Origin: Podocnemis expansa
Lineage: Eukaryota; Chordata; Testudines; Podocnemididae
Length of the DNA stretch: 64,000 nucleotides
Reading direction: 5' to 3'
NCBI GenBank assembly: GCA_007922195.1
Contig: ML682059.1
Location: 14,192,295 to 14,256,294, forward strand
A program made the position numbers and the translations under genes. Of this stretch, positions 1 to 12,059 are shown in pieces. Within the stretch, counting starts at the first letter, position 1; every line of letters begins with the position of its first letter. Under the pieces are notes generated by a model. That model did no database searches, was not told the origin of the DNA, and worked only from the letters and a program-made list of their open reading frames with translations.

Positions 1-371
1 CACAGGGTTATTTCGAAACAAGTTGTGTCGAAACAACTTGTTTCGAAACAACACCCTATTTCGAAATATCTTATTTCGAATTAACAAAATGTTAATTCGA
101 AATAAGAAAAAAAGCGGGAAACGAAATAGCAAGTTCACTGTGTGAACATGCTATTTCGTTACCCCTGGGGGTGAGCCGCTGCTGGCTCACCCTGCAGCCC
201 CAGAAAGGGGGCTGCAGGCACCAGCAGGGGGTGAGATGCTGCGGGGTGGCTCAGCCCCCCGCCAGAGCTGCCCCCAGACCCCCCCGAAACAACTGTGCGT
301 CGTGTGAACATGGTTTTTTTTTGTTTCGAAACGAGGTTGTTTCGAAACAAAAGTGCCGTGTGAACACAGCC
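1..371. mobile_element. Harbinger-like MITE, cut by the window edge
   Basis: The right end reads GTGTGAACACAGCC followed by TTA (372-374), the same terminus seen in complete copies at 7113-7661 and 15832-15902, both flanked by TTA. The interior holds many copies of a TTTCGAAA palindrome, a hairpin at about 68-111 (TTATTTCGAATTAAC and its complement), and an inner inverted GTTCAC/GTGAAC motif near 130-150. The middle part is GC-rich and unrelated to a protein. The stretch from about 5 to 165 is closely similar to 7238-7350. A 3-bp TTA/TAA duplication is typical of PIF/Harbinger elements; the superfamily call rests on that and on the short inverted termini. Confidence 0.7.
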
Positions 372-374
372 TTA

Positions 375-930
375 GAGATTACAAGTGCATATATTTACTA
401 AAGTTAAAATTGATTCTAAAAATGGGATCTTTAAGAATTTTTACTGTTGGTGTTATGCAGTTTCTTTGTCCTCTATTATATAAATTAAGGAATAAGATAT
501 TTCAAACTTCCTAGATAATCAAAACTGAAGAAAATCTTGCATATTGACTATATCTGAAGCCTTGGGTGGTTTGTTTGGTATCTTTAATATTTAATGATAG
601 CTTGTTATGAAAAAAAAAATCCTCCTTCAGTAGGGGCTGCCAAACATTCTACTACAGAGAATCCTACATTCGAAGATCTCTTTCAAAAGAGCTGCATGAC
701 CCATTGTTCCTAACGGGACTGAAGTCACACATTGCCCACAGTTGGGTGGGCATCTTGGGAAAAATAATGTATTCCCCCATTGATTTCAATGGCATTACAG
801 TCTCAAGCTGTTCTTAACAATGGTTGCTGGCTTCATTCTCACAGGAAACAGTGGAATGTGGTGGTATGATCACGGATCAAACGCAACTAGCACTACAGAC
901 ACTGAAACAATTCTTTGCATGTTGCCAGGA
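375..930. other. Non-coding, no feature recognised
   Basis: AT-rich sequence with no conserved peptide. It contains a short inverted motif CATTGATTTCAATG (779-792) of the kind common in old reptile repeats. Near 880-914 it carries the beginning of a short repeated phrase (ACTGAAACAATTCT, AGCACTAC) that recurs around the Penelope ends at 931-1153. Confidence 0.4.
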
Positions 931-1153
931 TCCAAAGGTGTAGCCATGTTAGTCTAGTTCAGCAAAACAAACAAGGAGTCCTATCGGATAAATAAATCTG
1001 TTAGTCTTTATAAGTGACACAGGATTCCTTGTCTGTTTCGCTGAAACAATTCTAGCACTTCAAAGTCTCTGATGAAGTGGGATTTTCTCCAACTACAGCT
1101 CATGCAATAAATATATTTGTTAGTCTTTAAGTGCCACAGGACTCCTTGTTTGT
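931..1153. mobile_element. Two adjoining Penelope-type terminal fragments, each with direct flanks
   Basis: 931-984 is the minus-sense terminus (TCCAAAGG...GTTAGTCTAG...AAGGAGTCCT) and runs straight into a plus-sense terminus (985-1040). A second plus-sense terminus lies at about 1067-1153 (GATGAAGTGGGATTTTCTCC...GTCTTTAAGTGCCACAGG). The first piece is bracketed by CTGAAACAATTCT at 902-914 and 1041-1053. The second is bracketed by AATTCTAGCACT at 1048-1059 and 1154-1165. Those direct repeats have the length expected of target-site duplications. The same termini bound the protein-bearing Penelope-like copy at 9450-10883. Confidence 0.7.
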
Positions 1154-1165
1154 AATTCTAGCACT

Positions 1166-4034
1166 GGCACAAACACTGAAACAGTTCTAGCACTACGAAA
1201 TGAAACTAGAATTGTGTACACTGAAATTCTTTAATGATAATGATTATGTTATAGTACTGCTACAGGGCAGAGTTAAGGTTGTGTGGGTTTCCTAACTGTA
1301 CACTTCTAGACTTTAATATGTTTGGATGTCCTTTTAGTTTCATCTTAATTTTTATTTTCCAATCAGTAATGTTTTGTTAGGGGCTAATTGGAACATCTGT
1401 AAATTACTTATACAGGCTCTCAACCTTAACACCTAGTGGTAGTTTTTGTCTGTGAATGTTACATGAGAAACCAGGCTTCATAACGTAATTAAGAACAGCG
1501 CCCCTCCCTAACTGCTTCTTAAGTTACAAGTTTCCCAGTGATTCCCTGTCACTCTTAAATAATTTTGGCTTCTCTGCAATTCATCTAGATTTTTGGGATA
1601 TTTTTTACTGTACAACTATGTCGCTATGCATGGATAGACAGAGCAACAGTCCACAGCTAGCCAGATTGCAAATTTACCAAACAGCCCTTAAAGGCAGAAA
1701 AAACAAAACAAAACAAAACAACCCCCCCCCAAACTTGTATAATGAGCACCTTATCTTCAAATACAGATTTTCATACGCTCAGTATTAAACATCAAATCAA
1801 ATTAAACCAAACGCAGAACACCATTCAAAAGTGCTTTTCATGAAGGCCCAGTTTTATGCAACTATTCTCACTGTCCAGAAAAGGTCTCAAGATTTCTTTT
1901 TTAATGTATTACTTCAATTATTGTTTTAGTATGTTAAAAACTGAACCACTTTTGTAAAACTTTTCAATATATATAAATAACCATTAGAGATCACACCTCA
2001 AAAATTTCAGGCTAATAATATAGTTAAGGGAGGTATGGGAAAGGCATGAGTGACTCAAAACAGGGACTTGGAATCAAATTCTTCATATAACCTTACCTGT
2101 AGCAGTTACTGCCACTCATGAAATAATATTTACTTCCCAGAATCATCGGCTTAATTTCTGCACAGCACTTCAGTTCCAACTACTTCCATCTTCATCTCTG
2201 CTAGTGTCTTATGCATTCTGCAGTTCTACAGATGCATAATACTGTATTTTTCAAGCTGTGGTGGCACCAAGCAGCAGACACTCTGGGTGATGGAGCCTGG
2301 GAAGTGGATACAGGGTTGCTAGGAGATCAAAAATCTATCTTCAGAAATAATCAGTGTTGAACTAATCAGTGAATTTTATGTCAATGAGTATTTTCAGTTA
2401 CGAACCACAGCTGTGTGTATGTGTGCAGGCAGGAGAGAGATGGAAGTGAAGGCTCTTCCACAGCAATGGTTGAAATTATTGTTGGTGCAGAATTTAGGAA
2501 CTACTGTGGTAGAGTTTAGTTTTCATTGTGCTGCAGAATTGTCAGGGCCTTGCTCTCAGCTTGACACAAAAAAAGAAACACCGTATCACTCATTTTCTCG
2601 CCTCTCAACTATAATTTTTGTCAACTTGCATTACATGTAAATAACTCAAGGCCATAAAGAAATACCCATGAAAAATAAACTCACATCTTTGCACATGAAC
2701 CGCATTACAATCACAGATCATTACAACAGTTAGGGTTTGTTGAATACTGTCCTCCCTGCTGCTGTCTATAAAAATTCCAGGCACATTTTAATGACAGACA
2801 GTGGCCCTGAGTTATAACATTTACAGCATCACATAAACCAGACAAAATAAACACAGTAGTAAGAAATGTTCGAAATATTTTAAAAATGAACAAGTCAGAA
2901 CTGTCATATGGAAAGATATCTATATCCCCGATGAATCTGCATTAATTCCACCATTTGAATAGTCTGGCTTCTTCACAGAACAAAGACAGGCACTCACCAA
3001 GCTGCCGTTAATATCCCTCAGCCTGGCAAGTTAAATCACAATGTATTTCAAGTCTATATTCATTCTTGTTCCAAATATTTTAATAGACTATATTCCAGTT
3101 AAAAATGTGATTTGTGCCTTATTTTATTAATTATTTTAATTTGTGTCCTATATACAATTTCAATAAATCTAAATGAAAAAAACAACCAAAGAATGTAACC
3201 CCCGCTCTCCCTTCCAGCCCAGATGACACCTGAATCCCTGATGTCTTTGAATTACACACTAAGACCTAACTGAGTGACATGGACATTGGCTTACCTCTGG
3301 CCCTGTGCTGAGCTTCTGATGGTATTTAGCTGGAAAGGATACAAGTGAAAAAGGCAGAGGTGACAATAAAAAACAATGAGTAAGATGGTACACAGGATGG
3401 CCAAAGGATTCCTGGAGCTCTGTCTATGGCCTTGCATCTATGCATTTTCCCAGATTAAGCTCGTGCCTTAAATGCACAATTCTACCTTAAATTGTTAATA
3501 TTAAACAGATCTCAGTTTAGATTTTTTGACAAGAAAGGGATAGCTGAACATGGCCAGAGGATAGCAAACTGCTGTCTGAAGTGGATAAGCTCCTGGGAAA
3601 AGCAGCATTGTGAAACTGTCACTTTTTCCTTCCAGCCTGATCACCTTCGAGCTGCACACTCACTGGGACTGAAACATTAGTTGTGTCCTTTCCTTCTTAC
3701 TCTGCATCACTAATAATAAAGATTTTGCAAGATCATATGATTCTCTCAGTTAGGCCTCGCTGATCATGTAAGTGCATTATTTGAAGACACCAAAGATTCA
3801 AGGGTCATCTGGACTGAATGGGAAAGTGGGGTTTATACTCTGACTGTTTTCTTTATACTCTTTGGCTGTTTTCTGTCTCTACATAAATTCAGATTGGCTA
3901 TAAGGCACAAATTTTAATAGCAAGTGTAGTTAACTAATTGAAAAGATTATCAAGTGATGTGGTGGGTTCTTCACAATTTGAATCAAGACCAGATATCTTT
4001 CTAAAAAGTATACACTTGTTCAATCAGAAGCTGT
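1166..4034. other. Non-coding stretch, no feature recognised
   Basis: AT-rich intronic or flanking DNA. A further copy of the phrase ACTGAAACAGTTCTAGCACT lies at 1174-1193. An A/C-rich simple tract (AAAAC units then a C run) sits at about 1698-1731. Short open frames here have no recognisable domain, biased codon use or splice context. Confidence 0.4.
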
Positions 4035-4141
4035 AGGGTTTGATTCAGGAATTACTGTGTAAGATTATATGGCCTGTGTAATACAAGAGGTCAAACTAGA
4101 TGCTCATAATGGTCCCTTCTCGCCTGAAAAAAATATGAATT
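4035..4141 (+). mobile_element. CR1-type LINE 3' tail fragment
   Basis: The stretch ending AGAGGTCAAACTAGATG, then ATAATGGTCCCTTCTCGCC and a short A-rich tail, matches the conserved end of CR1/L3 elements seen again at 16960-17030. Only the terminal hundred bases survive, as is usual for 5'-truncated CR1 copies. Confidence 0.65.
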
Positions 4142-6740
4142 TGCTATAAAAAAGTTATTTGAAGTGTTGTTATGTCTGTCTTGTTTTCAGCATATAAGAG
4201 ACAAGCAGTTGGTGAGGGAGTATCTTCTCATACACAGAGGACTTATCGGTTTTTCCACTGAAGTTACTTTACAAGTTTTTTGTGTTGGTTTCCTTTTTAC
4301 AGGTCTTCCAAATATTTGTGGAATTGTACTGATTCCTTCCGAGATTCTATAGTTTCTCAGTAGTGAGCTTCTTGACAAGAAGTCAGAAGATTGAAATTCA
4401 CACACTTTAGCTCCCAAACCATCAACCATTCAGCTTTGATTTAAAAAAAAAAAAAAGGTTCTCTGAATCAACAGTGTCATATCCCTAAAATCACGTTATT
4501 AAATAGCTCAGGAAGGATGTCCATACAGACATAGTACATTCACATTTTGTATTCATATATGGATTTCAGCTTCTGTTTTTTCAAATATGGCTTTTACAGT
4601 CATCTGGTTTTATGATGTTTTCCAAATCTACACGTACAGTTGAATTCACTCTGAGGAAGAACAACACAAGGAAAACGGCAATGCGAATAGCAAGCCAAAA
4701 CTGGTGATGCAAAAACTTCTCAGCCTGCCTTGAGCAAGAGTAATTTTATCCATGTTACATATACATATGGTTTGGAAATGCACAGAGCTGTGTACTTGCC
4801 TTGAACTGCTACATGTAAAATTAAGACATGAATGTGTAAAATTTGCACTGTGAGGTTGCATGTTTGTGTCTCAGTGACTTCAGATGAGATATGCTCAATT
4901 TACAAACTTTGTTTTAACTGTAATCCCTGCAAGTTCAAGCTGAGTTCTGAAAGTCAGGCTCAGTTCTTTTTTCTTGAGTACCAGCCTAAGTATAAATAGA
5001 AGTATTCTGGGGCCAAATTAAGCTTTCGTTTATACCTGTGAAATCCCTGGGCCTTCAAACTGAGCACTTAAATGATCACTGAGGATTAAGTGAGTGACAC
5101 AGGTGTAAGTGAGGGCATCACTTGACTTTGGATTTTTTTCTCTCTCTCTCTCTCTTTTTTTTTTTTTTTTTTTAACCGGTGATGCTGCATGAGAAGGGAA
5201 GGACCCAACTTATGTTTCAGACCAAGGGGGAGAATACAGGGACAGCAATTAGATCAGATGCAGATCCATATCTCTGTATCTGTGCAGGGCTCTACACATA
5301 CTACCTTTAGTAGAAGGTACAGAAGGGAACAGAAGACTTCCCCAGTTCCTGCTCACACTATCACAAGAAGCCACAGAAAGTGCAGTCTGAATGCAGGAAA
5401 ACAAGATCATACTTCTGCCTCTACATCCTGAAATACCTCTCAGTTCATTGGCAAAGATGCCAGAGGCCCCAAAAGTCTGCTATAGCCCTGAAATAGGGTC
5501 CTGCTCTGATACTGCTCTTTCACTTGCCAACTTCATCCATACGCTGCATGCAGCACTAAACCATCCTTCCTAGTATTAAACACTGCATCATAAACAACAT
5601 ATACCATTAGAAGTTGCTATTGTGGACTGAAGGATTGAGTAGAACTGATTGGGAACTGGAATTTTTGTTCCAAGCAAATTCTGACATGGGGGGTGAGGGG
5701 TCAGACCCAAAAGCCAAATGCTTCCAGCAGAAGGACCAATAAAAACATTTTGTTACAACAATATCAAAATGCTTCCTTTATAATAATAAATATAATGTAT
5801 ATTGATATAAATTGAATTATCTAAAATATTTTTCTTGTGCAAGTTGAGCAGAAATGCACATGACAACATTTTGAGTTTTTCCTCCTCAAATACTTCTGTC
5901 AATATCAATATAATCCCATGCAACTTTTTATTTCAGGCTAAAAAAATAAATGAGCATTTCTAATGCTGGCAATTTTCCACAAGAAAATAAGTATTCACAT
6001 GCTACCATATGTAGTCATTCATGTAGTGCATAGGCTGAAATGTAGCCCTCCAGTCCTCTAGAACATATAACTATGTATCTAACTGCTAATTCACTAGAAT
6101 GCTGTTGCTTTAAAGGCACATAAATATGACTCAGCCCATTGAGAAAATCTTCTATAAAGCACCTGTAATTCTTTCCCAATCACCAAGTTTTGGTACAATT
6201 TCAGAATGTGTTAAGAGTACAGTTAGCAATTTTATTGTAACCCTCTTGGAAATAATCCCGTCCTAGCAGAATTCATCTTGGACTGGGAGAACAGTGCAAT
6301 GTCCATGAATATACAAAAGAAATTCTACTGGTGGCATACTTTAACCATCATGCAGTTTCCATAGGCTTGTATTTTATTCTTAATTGTGTTATCATTCAGG
6401 CCACCATGGATTGGTCATAATTATAAGGATAAATAAACATATTTCTATACAGATCCCCTAACTGCTATTGGATCAATAGCACTCCACAGTAAGAAACTTT
6501 ATTCACTGGAGAACTAATCTCTTAACTCTAAAAAGTGTGTAGCTGGTTATTACATATGTACTGCCACACTGGTGAAGACCACAGAGACTTAAATTCTCTC
6601 AGCAATATCTTTAGAGGACAAATGTGAACAAAATAAAATTGTCCTGATTTTCACAAAGCACTACTGACATTACCAAGGTGTGCTGATTCCTGGTCTTTCA
6701 TAGTAACTACTGAATTTTATGCTACCAATGCCCAAACATA
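4142..6740. other. Non-coding stretch with a CT/T tract
   Basis: No protein or RNA gene recognised. Simple sequence at 5140-5174 consists of TC repeats followed by about 20 T. The remainder is AT-rich without obvious repeats. Confidence 0.4.
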
Positions 6741-7061
6741 CACCTAAACAATGTTCCCTCTAAGCTGATGATGCAGCTGAGAAAGTTGTGGTATTTACTG
6801 ACCAACAATTTATGAGGCCTGGGCAACAGTTTTTTGGTGATGAAACTATCAGCATGCCTAAGTATCTTCATTCAAAAGTAATTCATAGATGTCTTTTCAT
6901 TCAAACTTCAATAAAAATGTTAAATTGATGTCCTGTGGTTTTATTAATTTACTAAACAAATGTGAGACAATGAAACTTGCTGCCTGTCTAGCCTCTACCA
7001 TCATCTACACCGCTCAGTTTTTGTTGCCCGTCTTTGTCAGATTTCCAGAATACATATATAG

Positions 7062-7731
7062 ACAAAGTGGGATTTTCTCCCACAAAAGCTCATGCAAAAA
7101 ATAAATCTCTTAGGGTGTGTTCACACAGCAGTCTTATTTCGAAACAACAGAGGTTGTTTCGAAATAAGAAAGGCCATGTTCACACGATGCACCGTTGTTT
7201 CGAAACAACTTAAACCCCCCCCATGGCTGTGTTCACACAGAGCGGGTTATTTCGAAACAACTTATTTTGAATTAACAAAATGTTAATTCAAAATAAGGAA
7301 AACGGTGGGAAACAAAATAGCATGTTCACACTGTGAACATGCTATTTCGCTTCCACAGGGGGCAGACCTGACTTTAAGCCAGCGGGGAGCAGCTATGCAG
7401 GCACTGGCCAGGGGACACCCCTCAGCACCCTGGCCAGGGTGCTGAGGGGGCACGCCTTGAACTGTTGTTTTGGAACATCTTGTTCCGAAACAACACGTTC
7501 GCACGGCGTTGTTTTGAAACAACTGTTGCGAAACAACGTTGTTTCACCCACAGACTAGGTTTTACTTGTTTCGAAACAACCGTGCGTCGTGTGAACAGCT
7601 GAAACCTTATTTCGAAACAACCTCCGTTGTTTCAAAATAAGGAGGCTGTGTGAACGCAGCCTTAGTCTTTAAGTGCCACAAGACTCCTTGCTTTTTTTGC
7701 TTTACTAGACTAACACAGCTGCCCCTTTGGA
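7062..7731 (+). mobile_element. Penelope-type terminus, split by a MITE
   Basis: The left part (7062-7112) reads GACAAAGTGGGATTTTCTCC...AAATCTCTTA and the right part (7662-7731) continues GTCTTTAAGTGCCACAAGAC...CTGCCCCTTTGGAA. Together they are the complement of 9450-9565, the left terminus of the Penelope-like element. The interruption is exactly the MITE 7113-7661 plus one TTA. Confidence 0.8.
7113..7661. mobile_element. Harbinger-like MITE with TTA duplication
   Basis: Element of 549 bp flanked by TTA at 7110-7112 and 7662-7664. The left end GGGTGTGTTCACACAG and the reverse complement of the right end, GGCTGCGTTCACACAG, are near-identical inverted termini. The interior has many GTTTCGAAAC-type palindromes and a central portion like 1-371. 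A second terminus-like GGCTGTGTTCACACAG begins at 7224, so the copy may be composite. Confidence 0.8.
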
Positions 7732-9449
7732 ATTTAAGTCCCTGTTATGCTGCCCAACTGGGGTAAAAGGGATTCAAAGTAGATCAGGCCCTAAATGTCC
7801 AAAACGTAGATTGAAATTAAGTGGGTAGCCTCAGATTTGATCATGAGACCGACATGTTATGGCAACTGTATTTAATATCTAGCTATCAACCTTGAAAATA
7901 CACCTATTCTGCCCTCAGTAAACATATTAAATTACCATGCATTGCAAATCACAATCACAAGGTAGCAACCGCTTCCCAGATTCCCTTGGGGCAACACCTT
8001 AAGTAAAGTTATCTGAGAAATTCAAAACTTTTAAAGGTGGCAAGGGCAGAAAACATGTTTCAAGATACTTTCTCACAGCATCACATCTCTGTAACCAGGG
8101 CCATTTTTTGTGCCTAAAGAATTTGCATCAAATAGAGCTAGGTTAGAGTCTGTTACATTATCATGCCCAATTATACCTCTCAAAAGCTAAATATGGGACA
8201 ACAATCCCCTAAGTGAATGCCAAAAAAAAATTGATTAGGCATACAGGAAACTTTAAACACTGTGAGTATCCTCCTCTAATATAAAGAGTCTCTAACATCT
8301 CAGTTTTGGAGTTTATGGGGTTTTTTTTTTTCCAAATCATTTTCAACAATAAAAGGGAGGCTATAATTAGTATGCCTGGAGTGTAAATACTCTCAGAACT
8401 AAAATAAGCAAAATGAGGTACAATTGAGATTTGTGTGTCTGGTAGTGGAATATAATAAAGGTTGTTTAATAATTTTTAATTTTTGACAGTTAAAGCAAAC
8501 CTTATCAAAGCTGCAAGAAGCAAGAGCATAAATGGATTTGTGAAAGAAAATGATTATTTTTCTAACACAGTTTTGGGGAAATAGAAATACAAAGTCTCTT
8601 TTTTAAAAATTATTGCACCACTGGCAATATTTTTTTTCCTTCTGCCTTAAATGACTTTTTATCCTTTCAGTTTTTCATTTTATTTTCCTAATCATTAGGA
8701 TTTGTTTCCTTCCATCACAGGCGTCTATACAAAGTTACATTGTAAAGCCCCACCTTGACAAACTGATTGCATTAGAATCTCTCACAGAAAAGAAATCTAA
8801 AATTAACCCAACTTGTTTTTGCTTATTTTAAAGGATCACTTTTCTTTCAGGAGCCTTTTAGCATGTGAAAAGCAAAGCATTCACCCTTGATAGAGATGCT
8901 AAATGGCTCAATACAATTTTGCTTGGGTCTTTCAAGTCCCAAGTCCTCCTCCAGCTCCAGCCTGGCTCCTTTGCCCACACAGGCCCCAAAGATGCCACCA
9001 TCTGTGCACAAGCAGCCTAGTGCAGAGGAGAGGGAGAGATTTAAATTTCCCTCCCCCTCTGCTCCTTCCCTGGCTATGTGCAGCAGGGTGGAGGACCGTC
9101 AGCTCTCACTGCTCCCGCAGGCAGCACAGGCTGCCTGCCGGAGCTGAGACAGGAGACGCACGGGGCTCCTCCAGGCTGGGGAAAGGCAGGGCTGCCTGCG
9201 CTGTCCCACATGCTCACTGCGCTGGTGAGGGGGGGCCACTGCGCCCCTGCCCACTAGCGCAGCTTAGAGGGAACACTGCACCTAAAGTGTATTTATGCTT
9301 GACTTTGGCCAAGAAAAGTTATCACGGACCATGTAAGAACACATGGAAATTCAGGAGCTCAGAAGTCATAAACAGGACTTCCTTTTGGAGACATCGCAGG
9401 ATCAACTGATAGATGTTTAAGTCTGTGATAAACAATTGCATTTTTCAAG

Positions 9450-10883
9450 TTCCAAAGGGGCAGCCATGTTAGTCTAGTAAAGCAAAAAAAGCAAGGAGTC
9501 TTGTGACACTTAAAGACTAACAGATTTATTTATCGCATGAACTTTTGTGGGAGAAAATCCCACTTCATCAGATGCTTTAAAGAGAGGGAACTTACAGAAT
9601 GAGACAAAAATAAATGCAAGGGAGTGTAAATCTCAATCTTCAACAATTTCCACTCCACAATCAAACTGAGCCTGGAACATTCCACATAGGAGATCCACTT
9701 TCTGGACACTACAGTACGAATTATGGATGGACACATCAACACCGCTCTATACCACCAGCCAACTGATTGGCATAGTTATCTACATCCCTCGAACTTCCAT
9801 CCTAAACACACCACACAATCCACTGTCTACAGCCAAGCCCTAAGATATAACCGCATTTGCTCTGCTCCCTCAGACAAAGACTGACATCTTGTGCATCTCT
9901 ATCAAGTTTTCTTAAAATTACAGAACCCAACTGGGAAAGTAAAGAAACAGATTGACAGAGCCAGATGGGTACCCCACTGTCAGCTACTCCAGGAAAGGCC
10001 CAAAATGAAAATAATAGAATGCCACTGGTCACCGCATACAACCCCCAAGTCAGATCTCTGCAACAGATCATTAAGGACCTCCACCCTGTTTTAAAAGATG
10101 ACCCCTCACTCTCCCTAGCCTTGGGAGACAGACTTCTTGCCTACAGATAACCCCTGAACCGTAAACAGATACTCACCAGCAACTACAGATCTAACAACAG
10201 AAACATTAAAGCAGGCACATATCCCTGCAACAAACCATGCTACCAACTTTGTCCACATATCTGCACAAAAGACACCATCATAGGACCTAATCAAGCCTTC
10301 TACTCTATCAAAGGATTATTCACCTGCTTATCCACTAATGTGATTTATGCCATCATGTGCCGAAATGCCTCCACACCTTATACATTGCACAAACAGGACA
10401 GTCCCTATGCAGAAGACTAAATGGGCACAAAACTGACATCAGAAATCACAACACACACACACAAAAAAAACCCCAACAAGTTGCTGAACACTTCCATCTT
10501 GATTTGTTAATGATGGTCCCCAAGAAAATCAATGGGACGTCAAGACTTCAAAGAGAAACAGCCAAAATTGAACTAATATGCAGATTAGATTGTGTGAAAG
10601 CAGGACTGAATTGTGATTATGGATTCTTTTCACATTATAACAGGTAATTTGATTTCACCCTCCCTCTGTGTGCTGTTTCCTAGAGTTTGATTCTTTACAA
10701 ATGCTCTGATTTGCTGTTGCAGTATGACCTGATCCAATGTCTTACACTCCCCTGCATTTATTTTCATCCCATTCTGTAAATCCTCCCTCTTCGAAGCATC
10801 TGACAAAGTGGGATTTTCTCCCCAAAAAGCTCATGCGATAAATAAATGTTAGTCTTTAAGTACCACAAGACTCCTTCCTTCTT
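9450..10883 (+). mobile_element. Penelope-like retroelement with inverted termini
   Basis: Flanked by a 14-bp near-perfect duplication: TTGCATTTTTCAAG (9436-9449) and TTGCATTGTTCAAG (10884-10897). The left 125 bp (TTCCAAAGGGGCAGCC...) and the right 95 bp are inverted copies of one another; the right copy lacks the outermost 30 bp or so. Between them lies a decayed coding region for the end of a reverse transcriptase and a GIY-YIG nuclease. Inverted or direct terminal repeats, a moderate target duplication and a GIY-YIG domain are the hallmarks of Penelope-like elements. Confidence 0.85.
9640..10647 (+). pseudogene. Penelope-type reverse transcriptase C-terminus plus GIY-YIG endonuclease, broken
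   Basis: Reading through several frames, 9690-9790 encodes a VRIMDGHINTALYHQPTD-like segment followed by SYLHPSNFHPK, typical of the post-palm part of Penelope reverse transcriptases. At 9965-10150 a frame contains TAYNPQVRSLQQIIKDLHP. At 10215-10360 there is a cysteine-rich CNKPCYQLCPHICTK block, then IKGLFTCLSTNVIYAIMC. At 10357-10647 a frame has LYIAQTGQSLCRRLNGHKTD and later AEHFHLD, which corresponds to the GIY-YIG nuclease core (YIxQT, R, H). Frameshifts and stops separate these parts, and the N-terminal two thirds of the protein is missing. It cannot make a working enzyme as it stands. The family call is from motif order; no close named relative is asserted. Confidence 0.8.
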
Positions 10884-10897
10884 TTGCATTGTTCAAG

Positions 10898-12059
10898 GAG
10901 TTAGGCAGGTGTGTTCTTCTGAAGACGACATTGTCAGTTTCATTTACTAGAGATGGTATTCTTTGGCAATTACCTGCCGGGACAAAGCTGGGTGTGTTTC
11001 ACAGTCTGTGACTTCAATATTTGTTCAGTACTTCTTGAGCTCTGGTAAATGTGATAGGGCAAACTAACTCAGGGACAGCAGACTGGATTATATGGTAAGG
11101 GAAAGAATGAACTTTTTTCTTCTTTTTATTTCTATAGGTATTCACCTTAGTTTATTAGCAAAGTACACCAATGGCTCTTCTCGGCTCCTGGTGGCCTAGT
11201 CTGTTGCCTGGGCTAGACAGGCTCACTTGATATAGAGGTTCACCAAGCAGAAATGGTTCTGCTGGCCGTGATTTTGCTGTCTTGATAGAATCAATTACTG
11301 CAGTGGCATATACAGTTACAACCACCACAGGAATGGAGGTTGTTCATAGCTCTGAACAAGATGTTAGTATTTTCAAAAATTTACAAAAGAAGATTGACTT
11401 CATACCATTTCAAAGCTTCACTATGTAGAAGAAAAATGCTGCTTTTAAATCATCTTAACTTAAATGAAACAAGCACAGAAAGTTGCTCTACCATTTTTTA
11501 AAAGTAGCTTACATTTAACATAGTACTGTAGAGTATTTGGTTTTTTTGGGATGGGGGTCCTCTGCTGCTACCTGATTCCATACTTCTAGTTCCAAATGAG
11601 GTGTGTACTTCATCAGTCAGTTCATAACTCTCATGCTCATAATTTTGGGAATCTGCTGCAGGTATAAGATTGTTTATGCTGTTGGCAAATGGCTTTAGAT
11701 TTTATTTTCATGCTGTTCAAAACTTTCTGTCTGTACACTGCACCTGCCATAACTTATCACTCATTTTCAGACATATATGACTACTTAATAATTAGATGTT
11801 AAGGTGGTGTTTCTCACTTTTACAGGGATTGAGAAAGTTAGATATATTCAGCAACAGAAAAACCCATTCTAGACTGTGTAGTATAAATGTTTTTTTCTTT
11901 TTTCTTATGAGTGAGCTTGCAATACTGCATTAATTTGGCTTTAGAAAGCCAAATAGCCTTGCATTATAGGTCTTGTAATGCCTCCCAAAGAGAAACAGAA
12001 AACAGAAAGTGGGATGGAAATTAGATCACCTTAACAATTAAGACCTTACCCCTGCAAGA
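10898..12059. other. Non-coding, no feature recognised
   Basis: No conserved peptide, RNA-like fold or repeat family recognised in this AT-rich stretch. Confidence 0.35.

Larger units (their letters stand above)
6741..9286. mobile_element. 2.5-kb hAT-type DNA transposon with intact 8-bp target duplication
   Basis: CACCTAAA occurs at 6741-6748 and again at 9279-9286. Immediately inside are inverted termini: CAATGTTCCCTCTAAGCTG on the left and, in reverse complement, CAGTGTTCCCTCTAAGCTG on the right. An exact 8-bp duplication with CA(G)-type inverted termini defines a hAT insertion of 2530 bp (6749-9278). I see no transposase-like frame, so it is non-autonomous or decayed. About 620 bp of it are later insertions: a Penelope terminus (7062-7731) itself split by a Harbinger-like MITE (7113-7661). 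The right 380 bp are GC-rich. Confidence 0.85.

Noticed and set aside
8887..9409. Overlapping open frames of 86 and 168 codons on the plus strand
   Set aside because: They lie in the GC-rich right end of the hAT element and run across its target duplication; low-complexity composition, no domain.
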